Source: Acidobacteriota bacterium (GTDB lineage: Bacteria; Acidobacteriota; Vicinamibacteria; Vicinamibacterales; 2-12-FULL-66-21). From it: a stretch of 50,403 bases of DNA. The stretch covers positions 1-50,403 of the forward strand of contig QHWT01000092.1 of NCBI GenBank assembly GCA_003222675.1. Direction: 5' to 3'. A model generated the notes under the pieces. That model worked only from the letters and a program-made list of their open reading frames with translations. It searched no databases and had not been told where the DNA came from. Shown here piece by piece: positions 36,953 to 47,444 of the stretch; the first letter of the stretch is position 1; each line of letters starts with the position of its first letter. The position numbers and the translations under genes were made by a program.

Positions 36953-37302
36953 CCCTTCTCCTCGACCGGATTCAGCAGCAATCCCATCGCGCGGGAGAAT
37001 GCCTGCCATTTGGATTGTTCAGCAAAGAGCTGTCTTCGGCCGAGCGCCGTCAGGCGATAGTACTTGGCCCGCTTACCTTTGTCGGAACGCTCCCAGGTGG
37101 CCGCGATCCAGCCTTTCGCCTCGAGCCGATGAACGCACGGATACAACGACCCGGTTTCGACCTGGAGAAGGTTTTCGGAGGTCCGCTGGATGTGCTTCGC
37201 GATCGCGTGTCCGTGCATCGGCCCAGGCAAGAGCGTTCGGAGGATTAGGAGATCAAGCGTGCCTTGAAGTAGCCCTACGCGAGAAGGTGCCTTTGGGCTC
37301 AT
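36949..37302 (-). CDS. PadR-family transcriptional regulator
   Basis: A 117-residue winged-helix regulator with [38 protein letters not shown] and [14 protein letters not shown], the standard PadR pattern. It is coupled to the downstream ADOP permease by an ATGA overlap. This PadR-permease pair is a known acidobacterial arrangement in which the regulator usually represses its own operon. Two perfect palindromes directly upstream are likely operators. The inducer is unknown. Confidence 0.93.
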   Translation of the reverse strand: MSPKAPSRVGLLQGTLDLLILRTLLPGPMHGHAIAKHIQRTSENLLQVETGSLYPCVHRLEAKGWIAATWERSDKGKRAKYYRLTALGRRQLFAEQSKWQAFSRAMGLLLNPVEEKG

Positions 37303-37305
37303 TCC

Positions 37306-37341
37306 GTAGACAGTCTACTATAAGTTGTGTAGACGGTCTAC
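37306..37341. promoter_or_regulatory. Tandem palindromes, probable PadR operators
   Basis: GTAGAC-A-GTCTAC (37306-37318) and GTAGAC-G-GTCTAC (37329-37341) are perfect 13-base palindromes with centres 23 bases apart. They start four bases upstream of the PadR start codon, so a dimer on each would cover the promoter or leader. Confidence 0.75.
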
Positions 37342-37426
37342 GTTCCCTTCTTGCCCCTGGCGGGGTGGCGATGACCCTCGGCCACCGCACTCGCACCGGT
37401 CTATGACGGGCCACCAGTGCCCGGTT

Positions 37427-37515
37427 GGTGGGCGCACCTGGTGGGCGCACTTCGAGTTGACCCGCATAAACATTGATGTCCAACTATCCTCCGCAAAAAG
37501 ATCGAGGAGTTGCAC
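37427..37515 (+). repeat. Dispersed repeat, contiguous copy
   Basis: An 89-base unit of which 33407-33460 and 33976-34010 are the two halves. It lies between the PadR operators and the next ADOP gene. It could be the end of an insertion element; no coding match was recognised. Confidence 0.7.
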
Positions 37516-37570
37516 ACGCCGCGCTCATCTCGAAGGGGACTCGATTTGCGTGACGCCCGCTTGATCACTA

Positions 37571-40013
37571 CTACTCCTGACGCAACGCAAGCATCGGATC
37601 GATTCTGGAAGCGCGAGATGCTGGTACATAGATGGCCACCACGACGACCGCCGTCATGGTGGCTATCACGATGAAGATGGTCAGGCCATCTGACGCGGAG
37701 ATTCCGAACAAGAGACTGCGAAGAAAACGGGCAAGGAAGAGCGCGCCCACGAGACCAAGCGCAGTACCGGCAAGACACAGTCGCAGTCCCTGCGCCAGGA
37801 TCCCGCGCACCACCTGTGTCGGCCTCGCCCCGAGCGACACGCGAATGCCGATTTCTCGTGTGCGTTGCGCGACGGCATAGGCCGTCAAACCGTATACGCC
37901 AATCGCCGCCAGCGCCACGGCGAGAGCGCTGAATAGGATCAGCATCAACATGTTGAAGCGGTTTGATGAAATCGATCGTCCCAAGACCTCCGACATCGTC
38001 GCGAAGTCAGCGGGCGGCTGTGTCGGGTCGATGGCCAAAACGGCTTGCCGCACCGCTGGCACGAGATCCATTGGCTTGCGATCTGCGCGCACGACCCACT
38101 GCAACGGAATCTTCTCGAGAACCAGGCGCGTGATCAGTTCGGGCGATTGGGCCACCGGTACATACATGGTGAGAGTCGGCGAAAACCGCAATCCTTGCTC
38201 GCGCGTATCACCGACGATGCCGACGATTGTCCGCGGTCTCAGGTCTCGCGGGTCCGTCAGATATCCGCCGCCGATGAAGAGCGCCTGACCGAGGGCATCG
38301 CCGTTTGGGTATGCCGCGTGAGCCAGCGCCTGATTGATGACGATCACTGGAGCCGCACTCGCGGAATCGCTGTCGGTCAACACGCGGCCCCTCATGAGTG
38401 GCAGGTCCATCGCCGAAAAGTAGTGAGGATTGATGGCGCGGTACCAGGCATCGAGCTGGTCCGACCTCCCTGCGTTGGCCGATCGGCCCGAACGGCCCAC
38501 TGCGGATACTGGAAAGTCGATCGGAAACTGGGACGGGAGCGCAGTCGTCGAACTGGCTGCGACGACACCCGGTACGCGCTCCAAGCGCTGCGCGACCGCG
38601 TCCGTGTATGCCGCGAGCCGCGCCGAGTCGGGGTACTTCGCGGGCGTCACGCTGACCGACATCGTCAGCAGCCCATCAACCCGAAAACCCGGATCGACGG
38701 CGGCGAGATTCCAGAAGCTTCGGGTGAGTAATCCTGCGCCTGCGAGCAGGATCGTCGAGAGCGCGATCTGAGACAACGTCAGGGCTACGCGAACGCGGTG
38801 ACCAGCCGCACCGGAGCCGCCCTGCGCGCTGCCTTCCTTCATCCAGCGCAGAAAGTCACTGTTGGCGAGTTGCAACGCGGGCGGCAGACCGGCTACGAGG
38901 CCGGTTAGCGCCGCCATCGCCGCCACATAGAGCACTACGTACCCATCGATGTGAATCCTGTCCGCCTGCGGAAGGTTGGCGCCTGACAGCGCAGGAAGCG
39001 CTCGCACTCCCGCGTGTGCCAGTAAAAGTCCGGCGCCACCTCCGGCAACCGCGACAAGCATGTTCTCTGCGAGGACGCGCTGGGCGATACGCCAGCGCGA
39101 CGCTCCAAGCGCGGCCATGACCGCGATCTCTCGCCGCCGCGCCAGCGCACGGGCGAGCACAAGGTTCGCCACATTCGAGCACGCGATCAGGAGAACCAGG
39201 CCGACTGCCAGCAAGAGAGCCTGAAGCGCCGGCCGAACCGGTGCAACGAAGTCATCCTGCAGCGAGTGCAGCACGATCCCTTGCGGCATGTTCGTGAGTG
39301 ACGGACTCTCTTGGGCATGCCGACGAGCAATGGTGTCGATCTGGGCCTCGGCTTGCGCACGGCCGACGCCGGGTGGGACACGGCCAAGCACTTGAAACGA
39401 GTTCGTCCGGTCTGTACTCGCCTCAGGTATCGGAAGACTTAGATACACCTCCGCGGGACTAAACGCACGCACGGTATCCGGCACCACGCCGATGACGATG
39501 TACCGCTTGCCTCCAACCGTTAAGGCTGTGCCGATAATCGCAGGGTCGTTGGCAAAGCGTCGACTCCAAAACGCGCGCGTGATCACGGCCGTGAGCGTCC
39601 GACCCGGCGGGCGAGACGCCGAACACGGAGAAAAAGCCGGCGCTGACGCGGCACGCGGTGATTGGCTCCGCCGCGTTGGCGGTGATCAGGGTATAACGAC
39701 CGGCACTGATGACGTCGAGGATCGCAAGCGCTGAGAGCGCGCCCCGCTGCGTCGTGAGGGCAAGGTAATCGTGCATCGGGAAGCTGCCGCTGCTCCCAAG
39801 TGGTGTTCGTCGCCTGACCTGGACGACGTCGTCGGCCCGGTCGAAAGGCAAGGGCCGAAGCAGCAACGTGTTTACAATGGTGAAGACGGTCGTGTTGGCG
39901 CCGATGCCCAACCCGAGGACAAGAGCGGTCGTCAGCGCAAAGATTGGCGTCCGGCGCAACGAGCGAACAGCGAAACGGAGATCTGGCAAAACCCTGTCAA
40001 GCATGCGCGACAT
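37571..40013 (-). pseudogene. ADOP-type orphan ABC permease with internal deletion and frameshift
   Basis: The N-terminal part (from 40013: MSRMLDRVLPDLRFAVRSLR, then LVLGLGIGANTTVF) runs to FFSVFGVSPAG. The rest resumes in another frame at RTLTAVITRAFWSRRFANDP and continues for about 670 residues to YVPASRASRIDPMLALRQE. The junction is near 39592-39608. Relatives have roughly a dozen residues between VSPA and the xVI(S/T)xxFW motif, so a small deletion not divisible by three has occurred. Both FtsX domains are otherwise intact. It has no ADOP prefix domain and no ATPase partner nearby. Confidence 0.85.
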
Positions 40014-40143
40014 GTCTTGATCGCGAAGCGCCTCTTACGTCTGAGTGATGCCGCCGAACTGAAGCCAGCCACCTCCGACTTACAAGTTCGAGGCGCATCG
40101 AAAACGGATTGCGCCAATCCGAGAGTCGCTGGACCTGGCGAAC

Positions 40144-40220
40144 TGGCGCGCCCGGCAGGACTCGAACCTGCGACTTCCGACTTAGAAGGCCGGTGCTCTA
40201 TCCAACTGAGCTACGGGCGC
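40144..40220 (-). tRNA. tRNA-Arg (anticodon UCU)
   Basis: Acceptor stem GCGCCCG/CGGGCGC, D-loop TAGCTCAGTTGGATAGAGCA, anticodon loop CTTCTAA (anticodon TCT), T-arm CAGGTTCGAGTCCTG, discriminator G and an encoded CCA (40144-40146). All stems pair. It reads AGA/AGG-type arginine codons. Confidence 0.97.
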
Positions 40221-40324
40221 GTGACTCCATTGTACCCGCGCTTCGCATCACGCCCGATGGCGGGCGCGCGGCCGTGAGGCTTCAAGCGACGGCGTGTGGT
40301 GATCAGTGTGCGTCGCCATCGATG

Positions 40325-41539
40325 TCAACCTCGCGCGACAAACCGTGCGAGCGCGAAGAAGGGATCCGGTGATCCGTCCTCGCGAACCTGCCGTGCGAGC
40401 AGCTCGCCGAGGGCGGGACCCATCTTGTAGCCGTGGCCGCTGCCGCCGCCGGCGATCCAGACGTCAGGCATCGCGGGATGACGATCGATGATGAAGTGGC
40501 CGTCCGGACTGTTCTCGTATTGACAGACTTCCGCCCCGAGCACCGGTGCCTCCGTCAACGCGGGGAAGCGGCGGGTCAGAAACGCGCGGAGCGCGCGCTC
40601 GAGATCGGGCGATGGGGTGCGGTCGCCGTCCGTTGGATCGAACGCCGGCCCTCGTCCATCGTCGGCAACCTTGAACCCGCGGTGCAGGTTGCCGGGGATG
40701 CCGTAGATGAACCGGTCGCCTGCCTCGACCCACACCGGCAGGCGCGGCTCGATGAATCGATCGTCGCCTGCGGGCGTGCCGAAATAGATGACCTCTTGAC
40801 GCGTGGACTGTACGCGCGAGCCAATGACGTCCGGGAAGATGCGCCCAAGCCATGGGCCACACGCGAACACGTAGCGATCCGCGCGCAGGCTGGTGCCGTC
40901 GCTGAGGCCGATCTCCGGCCGCTGCCCGTCGGACCTCACCGATGTCACCGCAACCTGGCGGTAGGTTCCACCAATTCGCACCAGCTCGCGTGCGACCGCG
41001 TCGCACGCGTGCCTCGCCAGCAGATACCCACCTTCGTGTTCCAGATAGACTTTCGTGACCGAGTCGAAGCTGATTTGCGGCCAACGCTTCGCGCCAGCGG
41101 CGGCATCCATCTCCTCGTACTCCAGTTTGAGATCGCGGAGGAAGGGCAGCGACTGCCGCGCGTAGCTGTCATCTGCGCTCGTCATCATCCAGAGTACGCC
41201 GGTGCGTCTGTAGAACTGCTCGCTGCCGTTCCGATCCCACTCGCGCCACAGCGTGAGCGCTCTCGCCGCCATCTCGACGTATTTCCGTGTAGGACCGTAG
41301 ATCGTTCGGATGACCCGCGTTTCTCCGCCGGAGCTCGCACGGGCGTTTCCCGGACCCCACGCATCGACGAGCGTCACCTCCGCGCCAGCCCGGCGCAGGT
41401 GCAAAGCCGTCCAGCCCCCGAAGGCGCCTGCGCCAATAACGGCCACACGGATTGGCGCCGGGCCTCGGCGTCGTGCCGCAACGGCCGCAGATGCCGGGAG
41501 AATGACGGAAGACTTCAGAAACTCGCGACGCGAAACCAT
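40325..41539 (-). CDS. Tat-exported FAD-dependent amine oxidase of the sarcosine oxidase type
   Basis: A 404-residue flavoenzyme. SRREFLKSS (RR at 4-5) is a Tat signal, so it folds before export. The Rossmann motif is VIGAGAFGG (34-42). C339 (EVCQYENSPDGHFIIDRHP) matches the cysteine that binds FAD covalently in monomeric sarcosine/N-methyltryptophan oxidases, and GGGSGHGYKMGPALGE is the C-terminal FAD contact. It would oxidise a secondary amine or N-methyl amino acid with oxygen, releasing peroxide. An exported form is less usual. Substrate unknown. It stands alone, between the tRNA and an ADOP gene. Confidence 0.9.
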   Translation of the reverse strand: MVSRREFLKSSVILPASAAVAARRRGPAPIRVAVIGAGAFGGWTALHLRRAGAEVTLVDAWGPGNARASSGGETRVIRTIYGPTRKYVEMAARALTLWREWDRNGSEQFYRRTGVLWMMTSADDSYARQSLPFLRDLKLEYEEMDAAAGAKRWPQISFDSVTKVYLEHEGGYLLARHACDAVARELVRIGGTYRQVAVTSVRSDGQRPEIGLSDGTSLRADRYVFACGPWLGRIFPDVIGSRVQSTRQEVIYFGTPAGDDRFIEPRLPVWVEAGDRFIYGIPGNLHRGFKVADDGRGPAFDPTDGDRTPSPDLERALRAFLTRRFPALTEAPVLGAEVCQYENSPDGHFIIDRHPAMPDVWIAGGGSGHGYKMGPALGELLARQVREDGSPDPFFALARFVARG

Positions 41540-41637
41540 ATGGAGGTGCCTGGTGCAAGGTGCGACGTGCTGCGTGCCGGGAACTCGCTACGGCGAGGTG
41601 CCATCGTGGACCTTCAGCCGGCCGACGAAGCCCGGGT

Positions 41638-44109
<2,472 letters not shown>

Positions 44110-44170
44110 GTGAAGCTTCAACGGGACAAGTCCGCCGTCGCCGCAGCGCGACTACGACGGACACGCCGAT

Positions 44171-44728
44171 TCATTTCTTCGTGCTCTTGGATTCCATGAT
44201 CGGAGCCCACTTGCCATCAGGACCTTGAATCTCCAGTTTGAACGTGTAGGCAGTGGGGGAGAGTTCCTTGAGCGTGACGCGGGACTTGATCTTGTGGCCG
44301 CCCATCTGACTTTCATCGTCGTAGGTCCACGTGTCTCCCTGCACCGTGCCGTGAGGCACAGTCGTCATCGACATGTTGGAGTTGTCGACGCCGTAGTACG
44401 TGTAGACCTTTTCCTCCGTGCTGTAGCCCATGATCGCGATGCTCTTGCTGGGCCCCATCGGCGTGGTGCCGCTGTAATGGCAGACGACCGCAAAGCCGCC
44501 CTCGAACCACGCGCAGTCGTCCGTTGACGATATTTTTCCGCCAGGACCCATGGGACTCGGCTTCATTTCACCTTCGGTGGTCCACTTTCCCACGAAGTAC
44601 CCGAGACGCTTGTGCTCGGGACCGGGCGTCTGCGGTGGGGGCGCCTGGGCCGCGGCGACGACCTGAAATCCGACCGAGGCCACGACCAGGAGCGTGAGGA
44701 GTGCGGGCATGCTCGTCATCTTCTTCAT
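44171..44728 (-). CDS. DUF1579 family secreted protein
   Basis: A 185-residue exported protein with signal peptide (about 1-27, ending VVAAAQA). The DUF1579 beta-barrel pattern follows: GPEHKRLGYFVGKWTTEGEM, CAWFEGGFAVVCHYSG, MGYSTEEKVYTYYGVDNSN and GDTWTYDDE. GGAGG lies seven bases before the ATG. Relatives are small lipocalin-like beta proteins of unknown function. It sits between two ADOP permease genes in the same direction, so co-transcription with them is possible. Confidence 0.88.
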   Translation of the reverse strand: MKKMTSMPALLTLLVVASVGFQVVAAAQAPPPQTPGPEHKRLGYFVGKWTTEGEMKPSPMGPGGKISSTDDCAWFEGGFAVVCHYSGTTPMGPSKSIAIMGYSTEEKVYTYYGVDNSNMSMTTVPHGTVQGDTWTYDDESQMGGHKIKSRVTLKELSPTAYTFKLEIQGPDGKWAPIMESKSTKK

Positions 44729-44794
44729 TCGGCTTCCTCCAGTTGTCGGTGCGCGCATCCTAGCAAGGAGAAGCCGAACAGACAACGTGTCGGT

Positions 44795-47296
44795 CTACTC
44801 GTACCTGAGCGCGAGGATGGGATCGATCCGGCTCGCCCGATGCGCCGGGATCAAGCCGGCCGCCGCAGACACGAGGGTCAGCAGCAGCAGAGTCCAGCCC
44901 GCCATCCACGCGTCGTTGCCCTGGATTCCGTAAAGCTGCGCGGAAATGTAGCGGCCGAGCGCCATAGCAGCAGGAATGCCAATCGCCAGTCCGATCGCGA
45001 GCAGCAACAGCACCTCGCGCATCACCAGCCAGATCACGAACCCTGGCTGCGCCCCCAGGGCGAGCCGGATTCCCAGTTCCTTCCTGCGGCGCGCGACCAC
45101 GAACGCCATCACGCCGTAGAGACCGATCGAGGCGAGCATGGTCGCCAGCAGGCCGAAGCCGGCCGACAACAGCGCGATCAATCGATCGGTGAGGAGCGTT
45201 TCGTCGAGCTGCGACTCGAGCGTCTTCATCTCGTACACCGGCATCGAGGAGTCGAGTTGCTTCACCTCATTGCGGATCACGCTGTAGGCGGCCGACGATG
45301 CCGTCAGCATGCGCACGTAGAACGCCGCGCTGTTATTGCCCCAGTTCGCCAGGAACACCTGGCGATGGACGCCTTCGCGCGGCCCTTCGTAGAGCGAGTT
45401 GGCGACGACTCCGATGATCTCGATCGTCAGCTTGGACTTTGGCCCGCCGCCCCAGCCGATGTGTTTTCCAATTGCGCTTCTCCCCGCGAAGAAGTGTTCC
45501 GCGAACTGCCGATTGACGATCGCGACGTTGGCGTCTTTCTTGATCTCCATCAAGGTGAAGTCGCGCCCTTCCAGAAAGGGAATCTTCATCGTCTCGAAGT
45601 ATCCGGGCGAGAACGCGTTCATGAAGGCCTGCATGTCTTCGCCATCCGCGAAGCGATGCCCCTCGACCGCCACGGAGCTGTCCCACTCGTTGCCCGCGAG
45701 GATCGGCACGCTGGCGAGCGCCGCGGACTTCACGCCGGGCGCGGAGCGGAGACGTTCGAGCAGCTGGCTGTAGAACTGCACGGTGCGCGGTGCGTCGTAT
45801 CCGCTGAGCACCGGCGACAACTGGAAGGTGACGAGGTTGTCGAGCGCGACGCCGGTTTCCGTGGTCTTCAGGTTCTGCAGGCTGCGGACGAACAGGCCGG
45901 CGCCGAAGAGCAGCAGGAAGCTGAGGGCGACCTGCGCGGTCACGAGGCCCTTGCGCAGGAAGAGCGAACCGCCAGTGCCGGCGATCGATCCCACCGTGTC
46001 TTTCAGCGTGGTCCACGGATCCGGCCGGCTCGCGCGGAGCGCCGGCAGCAATCCAAAGATGATCCCGGTGGCGAACGTCAGCGTCAGCGTGAACGTCAGG
46101 ATGCGCCAGTCAGGACTCGCAGTGATGAGCAGCGGCTGAGTGTCGGCGGGGACGAGTGCGAGCAATCCGCGCGTCAGGAAAACGGCAAGGCCGAGCCCCA
46201 AGATGCCTCCGATGAACGACAGCACCAGACTTTCAACGAGCAGCTGCCGCACCAGCCGGCCGCGAGACGCACCGAGCGAGAGCCGTACGGCAAGCTCTTT
46301 CTGGCGCATGAACCCTCGCGCGATGAGAAGGTTCGCAACGTTGGCGCAGGCGATCAGCAGCACGAGTCCGACCATGCACATCAACACGAGCAGCGCGGTG
46401 GAGAAGTCGTTGCGAATATTCGAATATCCCATCGCCGCACTCTCGACGAGGAGTTGCCCCTTCATGAACTGCTCTCGCGAATACTGCGACCAGTCTTTCG
46501 CGGCGGGCAGCGTCATTTCGTAGGTGCGAATCTGCGTGAAAAGTCCCTGCAGCGGCGCTCTTGCGGATTCCACCGTGTAGCCTGGCTTCAGCCGGCCGAA
46601 CACCTGCACCCAGCGCGCGCGCCGATCGTCCATGTGCAGCCACTCCCAGCTGGGCACCATGATGTCCTTCATCAGGACCGGCACACGCATCTGCGGCGAT
46701 TCAGCGGGGTCGAGACCGGCGAATCCCTGCGCCGACACGCCGACGATCTCCATCGGGTAATCGTTGACGAGGACCTTCTTTCCAAGGACGCCTGGGTCGC
46801 GCGCGAAACGCGTGTTCCAGTAGTCGTAGCTGAGCACCACCACCGGATGTCCGCGAAACGTCTGGTCGTCTTCCCGGGAGTTGAACACGCGGCCGAGCGC
46901 GGGCTTGACGCCGAGCATGGAGAAGTAGTTCCCCGACACTATCTCGGCGCCGACGCGCTCCGTCCGGTTGTCTATGCTGACCGAGGCGGAGACGAGCCGG
47001 CGGCACAGAACTTCAGCGAGCGGCTCGGCGCGTTTCTGATAGTCCTGATAGATCGGATACGAGTGCATCCGCGATCCCATGTTGCTGCCGTTGTGGGAAC
47101 CGCGCTGGTAGAGCATCACCAGCTCGTCGGGCCTCGTCACCGGCAGCTTGCGGAGCAGGATCTGGTCGAGCAGCGTGAAGATCGCGGTATTGGCGCCGAT
47201 GCCCAGCGCCAGCGACAGGATCGCCACAACCGAGAACAAGGGGCTGCGGCGGAGGCCGCGGAACGCGAGGCGCAGATCGCCCAGGACGGTATTCAT
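44795..47296 (-). CDS. ADOP-type orphan ABC permease (MacB/FtsX fold), intact
   Basis: An 833-residue permease. First helix at [20 protein letters not shown]; periplasmic part with VVLSYDYWNTRFARDPGVLG and an ARWVQVFGRLKPGYT motif; first FtsX module around CANVANLLIARGFMRQKELA; second with GLYGVMAFVVARRRKELGIR and the end HRASRIDPILALRYE. It lacks the ADOP prefix domain. It is closely related in plan to the genes at 41638 and 47445 and probably arose by duplication. Substrate and ATPase partner are unknown. Confidence 0.9.
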   Translation of the reverse strand: MNTVLGDLRLAFRGLRRSPLFSVVAILSLALGIGANTAIFTLLDQILLRKLPVTRPDELVMLYQRGSHNGSNMGSRMHSYPIYQDYQKRAEPLAEVLCRRLVSASVSIDNRTERVGAEIVSGNYFSMLGVKPALGRVFNSREDDQTFRGHPVVVLSYDYWNTRFARDPGVLGKKVLVNDYPMEIVGVSAQGFAGLDPAESPQMRVPVLMKDIMVPSWEWLHMDDRRARWVQVFGRLKPGYTVESARAPLQGLFTQIRTYEMTLPAAKDWSQYSREQFMKGQLLVESAAMGYSNIRNDFSTALLVLMCMVGLVLLIACANVANLLIARGFMRQKELAVRLSLGASRGRLVRQLLVESLVLSFIGGILGLGLAVFLTRGLLALVPADTQPLLITASPDWRILTFTLTLTFATGIIFGLLPALRASRPDPWTTLKDTVGSIAGTGGSLFLRKGLVTAQVALSFLLLFGAGLFVRSLQNLKTTETGVALDNLVTFQLSPVLSGYDAPRTVQFYSQLLERLRSAPGVKSAALASVPILAGNEWDSSVAVEGHRFADGEDMQAFMNAFSPGYFETMKIPFLEGRDFTLMEIKKDANVAIVNRQFAEHFFAGRSAIGKHIGWGGGPKSKLTIEIIGVVANSLYEGPREGVHRQVFLANWGNNSAAFYVRMLTASSAAYSVIRNEVKQLDSSMPVYEMKTLESQLDETLLTDRLIALLSAGFGLLATMLASIGLYGVMAFVVARRRKELGIRLALGAQPGFVIWLVMREVLLLLAIGLAIGIPAAMALGRYISAQLYGIQGNDAWMAGWTLLLLTLVSAAAGLIPAHRASRIDPILALRYE

Positions 47297-47341
47297 AGTG
47301 CTCGTTTGACGGTGGGAAAGGGCCGGTGGTTGCTAAGCATT

Positions 47342-47420
47342 TGTAGGGCGGGTCTTCAGACCCGCCGGTTCGGTGACCCGCCGGGATTCGGTGACCCCGG
47401 GTCTAAAGACCCGGCCTACA
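47342..47420. repeat. Nested hairpin repeat element
   Basis: TGTAGG (47342-47347) pairs with CCTACA (47415-47420). Inside lie two perfect hairpins, GGCGGGTCTTCAGACCCGCC (47347-47366) and CCGGGTCTAAAGACCCGG (47397-47414), separated by two short GGTGACCC-like units. It lies between two ADOP genes and resembles a REP/BIME-type palindromic element; it could also act as a terminator. Confidence 0.8.
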
Positions 47421-47444
47421 TGCACGTCGTCGGCGCGCGATTGC

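Noticed and set aside
40144-40220. tRNA-Arg as an attachment site of an integrated island
   Set aside because: No integrase is adjacent and no direct repeat of the tRNA 3' end was found by eye.
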